Positions 1-9,766 are shown, counted from the first letter of the stretch. The stretch: 64,000 nucleotides of DNA from Kordia sp965283645 (GCF_965283645.1 NZ_CBDIPG010000001.1:5456001-5520000), one strand, 5' to 3'. Program-made: numbers and translations. The notes: generated by a model not told the origin, from the sequence alone.

Positions 1-179
1 GTTGCCATAAAGTTGATCATTTCTGGCGTTACCTTTTCAGCCGCTGCTAAAAAATCTCCTTCATTTTCACGATTTTCATCATCAACCACGATGATAACTT
101 TTCCTTGACGGATATCTTCAATGGCTTCGTGAATGCTATCTAATTGAATCTTTGTGCTTGATTTTGTAGTTACGGTCAT
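1..179 (-). CDS. ribB: 3,4-dihydroxy-2-butanone 4-phosphate synthase, N-terminal part (runs off the window)
   Basis: Only the first 59 or so codons are present; the 3' part lies before position 1. The reading frame starts MTVTTKSS and contains IEDIRQGKVIIVVDDENREN followed by EGDFL. The DDENRENEGD segment is the metal- and substrate-binding signature of RibB, which converts ribulose 5-phosphate to the four-carbon precursor of riboflavin. Whether it is fused to GTP cyclohydrolase II (ribBA) cannot be seen. It follows lptF on the same strand after a 455 bp gap that holds a small peptide gene, so it is probably transcribed separately. Confidence 0.9.
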   Translation of the reverse strand, partial: MTVTTKSSTKIQLDSIHEAIEDIRQGKVIIVVDDENRENEGDFLAAAEKVTPEMINFMA

Positions 180-379
180 GAATTTGTAATTTGACTCGAT
201 AATCGAGATTTAAATATATAAAGACTCGTCTCGATATATTATTTTGATTTTCTTTTTTATACCTCACGTAATATGCTGAGGTAATTGTTTACAAAAATAA
301 TGATTCTTATGTAATTTGCTTTATAAAAAGATGCTAAAGATTGATAGCTGTATTGGAAGATTTTATGAGAATCAAGAAA

Positions 380-405
380 ATAAAAAAAGCGAGTCGAAAC
401 TCGCT
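380..405 (-). terminator. Rho-independent terminator
   Basis: Stem GCGAGT/ACTCGC with loop CGAA, followed on the minus strand by a run of seven T. It lies 9 bp after the stop of the small peptide gene at 414-539. Confidence 0.75.
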
Positions 406-413
406 TGACACCT

Positions 414-539
414 TTAACAACAAACCCATTTTTCTCCATCAAAATAAAGACAGGCACAAACGAGTCCGCCAGTTACTTCTTTTTGAGCTTCTTTGTTGAG
501 TTCTTGTACGCCTTCTAGCGCTAAAATGTTTTTTAACAT
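414..539 (-). CDS. Small precursor-like peptide, MLKxIL leader type (41 aa)
   Basis: The translation starts MLKNILALEGVQELNKEAQ, then KEVTGG, then a short tail LVCACLYFDGEKWVCC. A hydrophilic leader ending in GG before a Cys-rich tail is the layout of double-glycine bacteriocin-like or other ribosomal peptide precursors. The leader matches those at 31138-31317 and 36986-37168 in this window (MLxxIL, then xxLxK and QK/QT, then GG or GRG). A terminator follows directly, so it is a single-gene unit. No exporter or modifying enzyme is nearby. The product and its role are unknown; the peptide class is inferred from leader layout alone. Confidence 0.7.
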   Translation of the reverse strand: MLKNILALEGVQELNKEAQKEVTGGLVCACLYFDGEKWVCC

Positions 540-634
540 GATCTAAAGTTTTTGGTTATGTAGTAAAGTTACAAAAACAAAAAGCTGTTACCCAGAACAC
601 AACATATGATTAGAAAAGCGTTGTGTAAAAAATA

Positions 635-2644
635 TTACAGAATACTTTGAATGTTTTTCTTAATGCGGATATTCAATAGGATTAACACCACAAAGTACAG
701 CGGAATTCCTAAAATGGTAATTAGTAAAGCGTATGGTTTGCTTTTAAAAGGTGTGCCTGTAACATCAACGACGTTGTTAAAGAAAATATGTGTACGAACG
801 TAGTGATAGATGAATAATGCGCCAAAAATAACAATAGTCGTAATTAAGCCAATTTTCATCCATTGTTCCATTTCCATATTATTATTCAAAATAGGCAATG
901 CCAATCCTGCTATTAATAATGGTATGTAAAAATAAAAAGCAAATCTTGACGATTTACGATACGAAGCATAATCTTCTTTTGCAGCTTCATAATCTTTGTT
1001 TTCAAAAGCACCAAGCACTTTTAAACGTTGTTCAGTAATACCTCTTGACGCTAAAATATCAACACCAAGTGATCGTTCTCCTTCTGTATAATTGTATTTT
1101 TGGTAGTTTCTAATGACATCAATTAACTGTTGATCACTTAAAGAACTGAATTTTTCCAGACTTTGCTGATCCGTTTCAGTAATAAGCGCTTTTTCGAAAA
1201 TAACATCATCTTCAGCACCTTCTTTCGGTTTTACGAATAGATTTTTGAGTACTAAAAAGAATCCATCAAAGCTAAATAATCCTTGATCAGAAGTTGCACG
1301 TCTAGTAAAATAAATACTTAACGGAAACATGACTAATGTAGACATCCATGTGCCGAGCCAAGGAGGAATACTTCCGTCTTCTGCACTATTTTTTCCGAAG
1401 ATTCCTATAAAGTGATATGCTAAAAATAAACAAATAGCAATAACCATTGGCAATCCAATTCCACCTTTACGGATTATAGCTCCTAATGGCGCGCCAACAA
1501 AGAATAGAATGATACACGCAATAGCAACAGCAAACTTGTCATGCATGTATATTTTTTGATGATTTATCTTTTTTTCAACACGCTCATAATGATTATTTGT
1601 GTTTTTAAGCGTTTTAATACGACCTCCAATACTACTAATTGAAATATCCAATGCTCGCTTTTTATTTTTAAGCGATAAAATGTCTAATATGTTAGTCAAA
1701 GAAGCAATAGAATCTTGTTCTACGATGTTGGTAGAATCTTTTGCAATGACAACAATTCCCGAACGCTTTAACATATTGTCTCCAAAATTTATTTTTTCGT
1801 CATCATATCGACGTTGAAGCGCTTGGATAGTATCGTACAACTGTTCTACGTTGAACATTTTATACGTATTGTGTGTTTCATTATCAAAATCAACTTTGTT
1901 TACTTCACGCAAGTCAATATTCATGATGTATTTTTCAAACGAAACTTTGGCATGTGGCACACGAATAATTTCTTTTGGATCAGAAGGATTAATATCTTCA
2001 TAGCGATTTCCATCAAACAATACCATTTGTAAAATGTCTGAATCTGGACTACTTTTCAGTTCACCACTTTTAGATTTCATGACAATACGATTCTTTTGAT
2101 CTTTCGATTTTTGATGAATAATTACTTTATCCAACAATTGATCGTTGTCACCATATTTTCGATCTACTTTAATATTAATATTTCCAATATCATTAAAAAC
2201 ACCTTCACCAATAGCTAAAGCGGGTTTCTTTTTTGCTAAATTTTTACGTAAATTATATTGTTTAAATTCTGACCAAGGAATCACATTGTTTGCAAAGAAA
2301 AATGTTCCAATACTTAGTAATACAATAAAAATGATGAGACTTCGCATGGCGCGTTGCAATGAAATTCCTGTAGATTTCATAGCTGCAAATTCATAGCTTT
2401 CTGCAAAACGACCAAATGTCATAATGGAAGAAACTAGAATACTTAAAGGCAACACAAGCGGAACTAATTTTGGCGTTGTATACAGTAAGAATTTCAAAAT
2501 AATTCCTGCATCCAAGCCTTTTCCGGCAAGCTCACCTATAAAAAGCCAAACGGTTTGTAATATAAATATGAACATAAATATTACAAACACAGTAAGGAAG
2601 GTTAAGAGATAACTCTTAAGTATATATCTATCTAATATTTTCAA
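635..2644 (-). CDS. lptF: LptF/LptG-family permease with long C-terminal membrane extension
   Basis: A 669-residue inner-membrane protein of the YjgP/YjgQ family, which forms the transmembrane part of the LptBFG ABC transporter that extracts lipopolysaccharide from the inner membrane. The N-terminus MKILDRYILKSYLLTF is typical. About three membrane segments precede a periplasmic region at roughly 130-380, and the second membrane bundle ends near 480. About 185 further residues follow, with a soluble stretch and three more hydrophobic helices; canonical LptF is about 360 residues. lolA lies 5 bp upstream in the same operon, which fits a shared envelope role. A second family member is at 46239-47318. 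The function of the extension is unknown. Confidence 0.85.
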   Translation of the reverse strand: MKILDRYILKSYLLTFLTVFVIFMFIFILQTVWLFIGELAGKGLDAGIILKFLLYTTPKLVPLVLPLSILVSSIMTFGRFAESYEFAAMKSTGISLQRAMRSLIIFIVLLSIGTFFFANNVIPWSEFKQYNLRKNLAKKKPALAIGEGVFNDIGNINIKVDRKYGDNDQLLDKVIIHQKSKDQKNRIVMKSKSGELKSSPDSDILQMVLFDGNRYEDINPSDPKEIIRVPHAKVSFEKYIMNIDLREVNKVDFDNETHNTYKMFNVEQLYDTIQALQRRYDDEKINFGDNMLKRSGIVVIAKDSTNIVEQDSIASLTNILDILSLKNKKRALDISISSIGGRIKTLKNTNNHYERVEKKINHQKIYMHDKFAVAIACIILFFVGAPLGAIIRKGGIGLPMVIAICLFLAYHFIGIFGKNSAEDGSIPPWLGTWMSTLVMFPLSIYFTRRATSDQGLFSFDGFFLVLKNLFVKPKEGAEDDVIFEKALITETDQQSLEKFSSLSDQQLIDVIRNYQKYNYTEGERSLGVDILASRGITEQRLKVLGAFENKDYEAAKEDYASYRKSSRFAFYFYIPLLIAGLALPILNNNMEMEQWMKIGLITTIVIFGALFIYHYVRTHIFFNNVVDVTGTPFKSKPYALLITILGIPLYFVVLILLNIRIKKNIQSIL

Positions 2645-2649
2645 GTAGA

Positions 2650-3300
2650 CTAATCGTTTTTATCAATGTAATAATCTTCGTATTTCGATTCGTCAAATAT
2701 AAATAAGCTTTTTGATAAAGGCTGATTTGTTTTAAAAGAATTAACAGTTAATGTGGTATTTGTACCATTTTTTCCTGTCTCAATTAAGTTATAGATATGT
2801 TTTGTTTTGATGTCAATTCCTAATAATACACTTTTAATGTCTGATTCACTATCAGTTGGCACTAATTTGATGTATTGAATTTTTCGACCTCTAATGTTTT
2901 GTAAAATATCCCAAGAATAGGTATATCCATTTTTGTAAAATGTCAACATTTGTGATGGAGATAATGAACCATCATCATCTTCCGCGTTTGTAATGGTTAC
3001 TTCTTCGTTAGCAGGCACAATTGTATATACTTTTTTAGTGTCGTATATTTTTGTGAATCCTAAAAAGTTTAATAAGTATTTTTCACCTTCAAGTGTTACG
3101 TTTCCTTTTGATTCTTGCTTGGTATTCGATTCTTTATTGTTCAATTCGTATTTGAAGTCAATATGAATATTGTTGTAACTGTTTACTTTTTCAGAAACTT
3201 CATCCAATAGTTTTTTTGCTTTGTCTGCATTTTGCGCAGTTGCACTAAATGCAATTACTCCTAATACCAACACTAAAACTAACTTTTTCATTTTATCCAT
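2650..3300 (-). CDS. lolA: Outer-membrane lipoprotein carrier LolA
   Basis: A 216-residue periplasmic protein with a signal peptide (KKLVLVLVLGVIAFSATAQ) followed by a LolA-like domain. The motif around INIHIDFKYEL and the conserved spacing to GEKYLLNF and TKIYDTKKVY fit the LolA beta fold that carries lipoproteins from LolCDE to the outer membrane. The first ATG overlaps the ftsK stop by 8 bp; an internal ATG at 3291 gives a cleaner signal peptide and is an alternative start. It sits between ftsK and lptF in one minus-strand operon. Confidence 0.85.
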   Translation of the reverse strand: MDKMKKLVLVLVLGVIAFSATAQNADKAKKLLDEVSEKVNSYNNIHIDFKYELNNKESNTKQESKGNVTLEGEKYLLNFLGFTKIYDTKKVYTIVPANEEVTITNAEDDDGSLSPSQMLTFYKNGYTYSWDILQNIRGRKIQYIKLVPTDSESDIKSVLLGIDIKTKHIYNLIETGKNGTNTTLTVNSFKTNQPLSKSLFIFDESKYEDYYIDKND

Positions 3301-5746
3301 TTTTTTCGTTTTCTAATAATTGTTCTAAAGCTAAAATATCTGGAACCAGCACTTGTCGTGCTTTGCTTCCTTCAAATTGACCTACAATTCCTGCGGCTTC
3401 TAACTGGTCTATTAAACGTCCGGCTCTGTTGTATCCGAGTTTTAATTTTCGTTGTAATAAAGATGCAGAACCTTGTTGTGCAATTACAATAACTTCTGCC
3501 GCCTGTCGGAATAGTTTGTCTCTTTCGGAAATGTCTATATCAAGACTTGTGCCACTTTCTTCACCAACATATTCTGGTAATAAATGTGCGTCAAGATATG
3601 CTTTTTGCGCACCAATAAAATCTGTGATTTTTTCTACTTCTGGTGTGTCAACAAACGCACATTGAATTCGAATTAAATCGTTTCCTTGCGTGTACAACAT
3701 ATCACCACGACCAATTAACTGATCGGCTCCAGAATTGTCTAAAATCGTACGTGAATCTATTTTCGACATTACGCGGAACGCAACTCTGGCAGGAAAATTT
3801 GCTTTGATCATACCTGTAATTACATTTACAGATGGACGTTGTGTGGCAATAATTAAGTGAATTCCAATAGCACGTGCTAACTGCGCTAAACGTGCAATTG
3901 GTGTTTCTACTTCTTTTCCTGCAGTCATAATTAAATCTGCAAATTCATCCACAACCAATACAATATATGGCAAAAACTTATGTCCGTCATTCGGATTCAG
4001 TTTTCGCGCTTTAAATTTTGTGTTGTATTCAACAATGTTACGACACAATGCATTTTTTAGTAAATCGTAGCGTTGATCCATTTCTATACACAACGAATTC
4101 AACGTGTTAATTACTTTAGAGTTGTCGGTGATAATTGCTTCCTCAGAATCGGGAAGTTTTGCCAAATAATGACGTTCTATTTTGTTGAATAATGTTAATT
4201 CTACTTTTTTCGGATCGACTAAAACAAATTTTACTTCCGCAGGATGTTTTTTGTATAAGATTGATGTCAAAATACAATTTAATCCAACTGATTTTCCTTG
4301 TCCTGTTGCTCCAGCCATTAGTAAATGTGGCATTTTTGCTAAATCGACTACTAACGTTTCATTGCTAATAGTTTTACCAAACGCAATTGGCAACTGCATT
4401 TCTGCTTCCTGAAACCTCTTGGACGCAATAGCAGAGCGCATGGAGACAATAGCAGGTTTTTTGTTCGGAACTTCAATTCCGATGGTTCCTTTTCCTGGCA
4501 TTGGCGCAATAATACGAATTCCTAAAGCGGCTAATGACAATGCAATATCGTCTTCTAAGTTTTTAATTTTAGAAATACGCACACCAGCTTCTGGAATAAT
4601 TTCATAGAGCGTTACCGTTGGTCCAACCGTAGCTTTAATACTTGCAATTTCTATTTTATAATTACGAAGCGTCGTAACAATTTGATTTTTATTTTCTTCG
4701 AGTTCTTCTTGATTTATGGTAATGGAACTTCCGTTGGTATAATCTTTTAAAAGTTCAATGGTTGGAAAACGGAAATTACCAAGTTCTAGTTTTGGATCAA
4801 ATTCTCCGTGTTCTTTTACAAGTTTGTCAGATAAGTTTTGGGCAACTGTTTTCTCTTCGACAACTTTTTCAACTTCAATTTCTGTTTCTTCCTCTTTTGG
4901 AATTTCAACTTCAAAAGAAGTGTCTTTTTCAGCTTTCTTTTCTTTTCTATCAGAATGATTTTTGATAGTTGGTTGTAAGTTTTCTACTGATAATTCAAAC
5001 TCAGATTTTTCATCTACTGTCGTTGATTTTTTTCCAGTAGCTTCTTCAATTGTAGCATTTTCAGGAGATACTTCAGTTGTAGTTGTTGTATCTTTTTTCA
5101 GCGTAGGTTCAATATTGGTATCACTCGTTGCAAAGTCTTCTTCAAGAGCTTCTTTTTTCTTATTGAAATATTCCATTACATTTTCTGGCGTAAGCCTTAA
5201 ACGCAACACTGCATAAATGATAGCGCCAAATAATAGAAGTAAGCCAACACCAATTTTACCAACATAATCTTGCAGAAAGGAATTCATTTCAAAACCGATA
5301 GTTCCGCCTAATAATGGATATGACATAAAGAAAAATCCTGAAAACAGCGAAAACCAAATAACAATAATGCTTCCCCAAAACCAATTGTTGAATAGTTTTC
5401 GTTCGGAAGATAAAAATAATGTCAAACCAGAAATAAATAACAATCCAGCAAAAATTAACGAAGCAACTCCAAATCCTTTGTAGATAAAGAAATGACTAAT
5501 ATTTGCGCCAAACTTCTGCATCCAGTTTTGTGTTTCGGAAGTTCGGGTAAGTTCTCCAACTTCGCTTTGGTCAATTTCCCAAGTAAAGAAAAAAGAAATA
5601 AACGCAATAAAGAGTGCCACTGCAAACAACATGAGTAAACTTCCCAAAACAATTTTATGTTGTCTGGTAATTGTAAAATCAGGTTTTTTGAATTTCGGAA
5701 CTCTAGGAGTTTTGCTGGTTTTCTTTACGGTTTTTTTCTTTGCCAT
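3293..5746 (-). CDS. ftsK: DNA translocase FtsK
   Basis: An 817-residue protein with the FtsK/SpoIIIE order. Four membrane helices lie within about the first 190 residues, then an acidic low-complexity linker (to about 300), then the RecA-type motor. The Walker A motif is GATGQGKSVGLN and the Walker B region reads IVLVVDEFADL. A C-terminal winged-helix gamma domain (SASLLQRKLKLGYNRAGRL) would read KOPS-like sequences. The protein pumps DNA toward dif during division and activates XerCD. A Bacteroidetes-type promoter lies 21 bp upstream of the start, so ftsK heads the operon with lolA and lptF. Confidence 0.95.
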   Translation of the reverse strand: MAKKKTVKKTSKTPRVPKFKKPDFTITRQHKIVLGSLLMLFAVALFIAFISFFFTWEIDQSEVGELTRTSETQNWMQKFGANISHFFIYKGFGVASLIFAGLLFISGLTLFLSSERKLFNNWFWGSIIVIWFSLFSGFFFMSYPLLGGTIGFEMNSFLQDYVGKIGVGLLLLFGAIIYAVLRLRLTPENVMEYFNKKKEALEEDFATSDTNIEPTLKKDTTTTTEVSPENATIEEATGKKSTTVDEKSEFELSVENLQPTIKNHSDRKEKKAEKDTSFEVEIPKEEETEIEVEKVVEEKTVAQNLSDKLVKEHGEFDPKLELGNFRFPTIELLKDYTNGSSITINQEELEENKNQIVTTLRNYKIEIASIKATVGPTVTLYEIIPEAGVRISKIKNLEDDIALSLAALGIRIIAPMPGKGTIGIEVPNKKPAIVSMRSAIASKRFQEAEMQLPIAFGKTISNETLVVDLAKMPHLLMAGATGQGKSVGLNCILTSILYKKHPAEVKFVLVDPKKVELTLFNKIERHYLAKLPDSEEAIITDNSKVINTLNSLCIEMDQRYDLLKNALCRNIVEYNTKFKARKLNPNDGHKFLPYIVLVVDEFADLIMTAGKEVETPIARLAQLARAIGIHLIIATQRPSVNVITGMIKANFPARVAFRVMSKIDSRTILDNSGADQLIGRGDMLYTQGNDLIRIQCAFVDTPEVEKITDFIGAQKAYLDAHLLPEYVGEESGTSLDIDISERDKLFRQAAEVIVIAQQGSASLLQRKLKLGYNRAGRLIDQLEAAGIVGQFEGSKARQVLVPDILALEQLLENEKNG

Positions 5747-5766
5747 TCAGGAATCACTATTTACTG

Positions 5767-5795
5767 CAAAAATACAAATTATGCTTAATCTGCAA
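5767..5795 (-). promoter_or_regulatory. Promoter of the ftsK-lolA-lptF operon
   Basis: On the minus strand TTG, 18 bp, then TATTTTTG. This is the Bacteroidetes sigma-70 pattern (-33 TTG, -7 TAnnTTTG). Transcription would begin only a few bases before the ftsK ATG. Confidence 0.7.
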
Positions 5796-5944
5796 GATAT
5801 TTAAAATTAATCTTTAAGCGAAACGTTTTTCCGTAAAATACTAGCATATATAATGAGTAGGAGTGAAGATGTGCTTATTACGAAATATTTCTGTGGAGAT
5901 GTAATGTATGGGAAAAGAAAAGCGAGATTTCTCCCGCTTGTATT

Positions 5945-6127
5945 TTACTTTTCACTTCCTTCTGTACAAGTAAGTACAATTCCACATGTTGGATGTGGTG
6001 GTCCAACACAGCCAGTAGGAAGTGGACACTCTTTATATGTATGGAGTGCTCCACCTTTTAAGGCGTGTTCTAGATTAGAAATTGATTTCTTGTTTAAGGC
6101 TAAAATTTTTAACTCTTTTTTTTTCAT
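5945..6127 (-). CDS. Small precursor-like peptide, LNKKSIS leader type (60 aa)
   Basis: It starts MKKKELKILALNKKSISNLE, then HALKGG, then a tail with four Cys, Pro, Thr and Ser (KECPLPTGCVGPPHPTCGIV). The leader K-K-x-L-x-x-L-x-L-N-K-K-S-I-S is the type annotated in Bacteroidetes as class I lanthipeptide or natural product precursor. GG or GA after the leader would be the cleavage site, and Ser/Thr/Cys in the core could form rings. It is inserted with a second such gene between ftsK and dgkA. No lanthionine synthetase is in the window, so the modification is inferred only from the leader. Confidence 0.75.
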   Translation of the reverse strand: MKKKELKILALNKKSISNLEHALKGGALHTYKECPLPTGCVGPPHPTCGIVLTCTEGSEK

Positions 6128-6232
6128 AATGAAATGTTTTTGATTAATGATATCAAAAAGGTAAGAAAAAAATTATAGAAAATGTGGTTTTTGTGTTTAT
6201 TTAACAATCGAAAAACCCGTATTTACAGGGTC

Positions 6233-6412
6233 TTATTCTTCATTTGGACATGTCAACGAAGGGCAATCTTCATTTGTCCATCTAGTTACACAAACAATAA
6301 TAGAGTTCCAAAGTGTTTTAGAAGCAACTTTTCCTCCTTGTACTGTATTAGTATCTAGTTTGCTAACTGTTGTCTTTTTTAATGATAAATTTTTAAGTGA
6401 TCTTTTTTTCAT
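6233..6412 (-). CDS. Small precursor-like peptide, related leader (59 aa)
   Basis: Starts MKKRSLKNLSLKKTTVSKLD, then TNTVQGG, then a core with three Cys and several Thr/Ser. The leader is a variant of the LNKKSIS type (LSLKKTTVSKL). It is the upstream neighbour of the peptide at 5945-6127 on the same strand, with a gap of about 105 bp, but the cores are not alike. Probably a separate substrate of the same processing machinery encoded elsewhere. Function unknown. Confidence 0.7.
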   Translation of the reverse strand: MKKRSLKNLSLKKTTVSKLDTNTVQGGKVASKTLWNSIIVCVTRWTNEDCPSLTCPNEE

Positions 6413-6511
6413 AATCGTATGTTTTATGGTTTATAATAACACGAAGATTGGCATAAAAAAGTGAAGAAAAAATAATCACTTGTCTGAATTGATAAATTCA
6501 GAGTGCTACTT

Positions 6512-6871
6512 TTAAAATATTTTAGGAAGATAAATGAAGCAACCAATAATGACAGCGGCAATTGCGAATATAAAAACGGCACCAGCGGCTAAGTCTTTAA
6601 TAAGTCCAATTTTTTGATGATGTTCAGGGTGAATAAAATCGGCAATTTCTTCAATAGCTGTGTTCAATCCTTCCAAACTCATAATAAGTCCGATAGTTAG
6701 TATTTGCACAATCCATTCTGTTGTAGAGAGTTCAAAGTAAATTCCAGCAATGGTAATTAATACACCAATAAAAAACTGTGCTTTTACGCTAGCTTCTGTT
6801 GTAATAAGCAGATATGCGCCTTTAAACGCATATCCGACTCCTTTTATTCTTCCTTTAATGAATTTAATCAT
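6512..6871 (-). CDS. dgkA: Diacylglycerol kinase family protein (DgkA/UndPK type)
   Basis: A 119-residue protein with three membrane helices. The family motif EGLNTAIEEIADFIHPEHH with the following KDLAAGAVF contains the catalytic Glu/Asn and metal ligands of the prokaryotic integral-membrane lipid kinases. These phosphorylate diacylglycerol or undecaprenol with ATP. Which lipid is used cannot be told from sequence; Gram-negative members usually take diacylglycerol. Its start overlaps the 3' end of tpx by 8 bp, so the two are co-transcribed. Confidence 0.88.
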   Translation of the reverse strand: MIKFIKGRIKGVGYAFKGAYLLITTEASVKAQFFIGVLITIAGIYFELSTTEWIVQILTIGLIMSLEGLNTAIEEIADFIHPEHHQKIGLIKDLAAGAVFIFAIAAVIIGCFIYLPKIF

Positions 6872-7370
6872 CTAATAATGCTTCTAAAGCTGTTTTATAA
6901 TTTGGTTCTTCCGCAATCTCTGTTATATGTTCCGTATATTTTATGGTTCCGTTTTCATCCAAAACAACAACCGCACGTGAATGTAGTGTTTCCATAGGTC
7001 CGTTAATCATATCAACTCCATAGGCTTTTCCAAAACTTCCGTTTTTAAAATCAGACAATGTTTCTACATTATCCAATCCTTCAGCACCACAAAAACGAGT
7101 TTGTGCAAATGGTAAATCGCGCGAAATACACAATACTTTTGTATTTTCTAATTCGCTAGCTTCTTGATTAAATGTTCTTACTGAAGTAGCGCAAACACCC
7201 GTGTCTACACTTGGAAAAATATTCATTACTACTTTTGAGCCTTTATAATCTTCTAATTTCTTAGTGTTTAAATCTTTAGTTGTTAATGCAAAATCAGGAG
7301 CTTTTTCTCCTATATTTGGTAAACTTCCAGAAGTATTGAAAGCTGTTCCATGTAATGTTACTGTTGCCAT
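6864..7370 (-). CDS. tpx: Thiol peroxidase
   Basis: A 168-residue atypical 2-Cys peroxiredoxin. The peroxidatic Cys lies in PSVDTGVCATSVRTFN and the resolving Cys in LPFAQTRFCGAEG, matching the Tpx spacing. It reduces alkyl hydroperoxides with electrons from thioredoxin. It is divergent from katG across 218 bp, suggesting shared control by a peroxide-responsive regulator, although I see no convincing OxyR or PerR box. dgkA overlaps its 3' end. Confidence 0.95.
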   Translation of the reverse strand: MATVTLHGTAFNTSGSLPNIGEKAPDFALTTKDLNTKKLEDYKGSKVVMNIFPSVDTGVCATSVRTFNQEASELENTKVLCISRDLPFAQTRFCGAEGLDNVETLSDFKNGSFGKAYGVDMINGPMETLHSRAVVVLDENGTIKYTEHITEIAEEPNYKTALEALLDD

Positions 7371-7588
7371 AATTATTTTGTTTTATAAAGCTTAAAAATA
7401 GAGAATATACACGTAAAAAATCATAAATAATCGTTATTTTTTGCACACAGTTAAATAGTAAAAATCTATTACAAAATAAAAATTATCAATTTACTTTATG
7501 AAAAAGACATCTTATTATTGACTACTTTAGACATATTAAAAAAATGAATCGTATTTATATCTAATAAACCAAAAACATTTAAAAAATT

Positions 7589-9766
7589 ATGAGTGACGAA
7601 AACAAATGTCCTTTTGGGCATGGAACTGCAAAAAGAAGTGCTGGAGGCGGTACAACGAACAGAGACTGGTGGCCAAACGAATTAAAACTAAATATACTAC
7701 GTCAAAATGCTCAAAAATCTGACCCAATGGGAGAAGATTTTGACTATGCTGCGGCATTTAATAGTGTTGATTTTGCTGAATTAAAACAAGACGTACTTAA
7801 TATAATGACTGATTCACAAGATTGGTGGCCTGCTGATTACGGTCATTACGGTGGCTTTATGATACGCATGGCTTGGCATAGTGCTGGTACTTACAGAGTA
7901 GGAGACGGTCGTGGTGGTGCAGGAACTGGAACACATCGTTTTGCACCTTTAAACAGTTGGCCAGATAATGCCAATTTAGATAAAGCACGTTTATTACTTT
8001 GGCCAGTAAAGAAAAAATATGGGCAAAAAATTTCATGGGCAGATTTAATGGTACTTGCAGGAAATTGTGCTCTGGAATCTATGGGATTCAAAACATTTGG
8101 TTTTGCTGGAGGACGCACTGATGTTTGGGAACCAGAACAAGATATTTATTGGGGAATGGAAAATGAATGGCTTGGAAATGAGCAACGATATGAAACGGGT
8201 GAATTAGAAGACCGTTTAGGAGCTGTTCATATGGGATTAATTTATGTAAACCCAGAAGGTCCAAATGGTGAACCAGATCCTTTAAAATCTGCACACGATA
8301 TCAAAGTTACGTTTAAAAGAATGGCAATGAATGATGAAGAAACGGTTGCGTTGATTGCTGGAGGACATACCTTTGGAAAAGCACATGGTGCGGCTGATCC
8401 AGGCGAATTTATTGGCGTTGAACCACACGGAGCTTCTATGGGAGAAATGAGTACTGGTTGGAAAAACACCTACAAATCAGGAGTGCTAGATGATACCATT
8501 ACAAGTGGTATTGAAGGTGCTTGGACGCCAAATCCTACAAAATGGGATGCTGATTATTTTGATGTGTTATTAAATTATGATTGGGAATTAACAAAAAGTC
8601 CAGCTGGAGCGCATCAATGGACACCAACAGCGGCTTCCAATGCACGAATGGCACCGAAAGCTGGAGATGCAAACGGAACGCAAGCATTGATGATGACTAC
8701 GGCTGATATGGCATTAAAAGTAGATCCTGAATATTTAAAAATCTCAAAACGTTTCCATGAAGATCATGCCGCTTTTGAAAATGCTTTTGCACGTGCCTGG
8801 TATAAATTAACGCATCGTGACATGGGACCAATTGATCGTTACTTAGGTCCAGAAGTACCAAATGAAGAATTAATTTGGCAAGATCCAATTCCAAAAGTAA
8901 CTTATACATTAAGTGATACGGATATTGATACTTTAAAGAAAATGATATCAGCTTCTGGGTTAACTGTTTCGCAAATGGTTAGAACAGCTTGGTCATCTGC
9001 TTCAACGTTTAGAGGATCTGACATGCGTGGAGGCGCAAATGGAGGACGTTTACGTTTAGAGCCACAAAGAAGTTGGGAAGTAAACAATCTTGTTGAACTG
9101 AACAAAGTATTGAATATTCTTGATGGAATTCAGAATGAATTTAACGGAACAGTATCCATGGCAGATTTAATCGTATTAGCAGGGAATGTTGGTGTGGAAG
9201 AAGGAGCTAAAAATGCGGGTATTTCTGTACATGTTCCTTTTACACAAGGAAGAGGTGATGCGTCTCAAGAACAAACGGATATTGAATCATTCAACAATTT
9301 AAAACCAGCTGCTGACGGATTTAGAAACTATATGAAATCTGGATTTAAAACTGCTGGTGAAGATGCATTGGTTGATCGTGCTAACTTATTAACATTATCA
9401 ATTCCAGAAATGACTGTTTTAGTTGGTGGATTGCGTGTATTAGGAGCAAATTACAACGATTCAAATCATGGAGTGTTTACTGATAACGTTGGGAATTTAA
9501 CAAACGATTTCTTTTCTAATGTTTTAGATTTTACATATACATGGACAGCCACTTCTGATGACGATCAAATATTTGAAGGACGTGATAGAAAAACGGGTCA
9601 GATAAAATTTATTGGAACGCGCGCAGATCTTATATTTGGTTCAAATACAGAACTTAGAGCTGTTGCAGAAGTATATGCCGCTGAAGATGCGAAAGAAAAA
9701 TTAGTACACGACTTTGTAGCCGCTTGGACAAAAGTGATGAATCTTGATAGATTTGATGTTGCTTAG
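7589..9766 (+). CDS. katG: Catalase-peroxidase KatG
   Basis: A 725-residue bifunctional haem enzyme that dismutates hydrogen peroxide and oxidises small donors. The distal haem site IRMAWHSAGTYR and the proximal histidine motif GGHTFGKAHG are present, together with the Tyr of GLIYVNPEGP that forms the Met-Tyr-Trp adduct. The second, haem-free domain (from about 430) is complete. It is monocistronic, with a strong hairpin terminator 22 bp after the stop. Together with tpx and the peroxiredoxin operon downstream it forms an oxidative-stress cluster. Confidence 0.97.
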   Translation: MSDENKCPFGHGTAKRSAGGGTTNRDWWPNELKLNILRQNAQKSDPMGEDFDYAAAFNSVDFAELKQDVLNIMTDSQDWWPADYGHYGGFMIRMAWHSAGTYRVGDGRGGAGTGTHRFAPLNSWPDNANLDKARLLLWPVKKKYGQKISWADLMVLAGNCALESMGFKTFGFAGGRTDVWEPEQDIYWGMENEWLGNEQRYETGELEDRLGAVHMGLIYVNPEGPNGEPDPLKSAHDIKVTFKRMAMNDEETVALIAGGHTFGKAHGAADPGEFIGVEPHGASMGEMSTGWKNTYKSGVLDDTITSGIEGAWTPNPTKWDADYFDVLLNYDWELTKSPAGAHQWTPTAASNARMAPKAGDANGTQALMMTTADMALKVDPEYLKISKRFHEDHAAFENAFARAWYKLTHRDMGPIDRYLGPEVPNEELIWQDPIPKVTYTLSDTDIDTLKKMISASGLTVSQMVRTAWSSASTFRGSDMRGGANGGRLRLEPQRSWEVNNLVELNKVLNILDGIQNEFNGTVSMADLIVLAGNVGVEEGAKNAGISVHVPFTQGRGDASQEQTDIESFNNLKPAADGFRNYMKSGFKTAGEDALVDRANLLTLSIPEMTVLVGGLRVLGANYNDSNHGVFTDNVGNLTNDFFSNVLDFTYTWTATSDDDQIFEGRDRKTGQIKFIGTRADLIFGSNTELRAVAEVYAAEDAKEKLVHDFVAAWTKVMNLDRFDVA

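Noticed and set aside
257..457. 66-residue minus-strand frame
   Set aside because: Overlaps the terminator and the true small peptide gene at 414-539; no family features.
7371..7588. OxyR or PerR box between tpx and katG
   Set aside because: AT-rich sequence gives several partial matches but none good enough to call.
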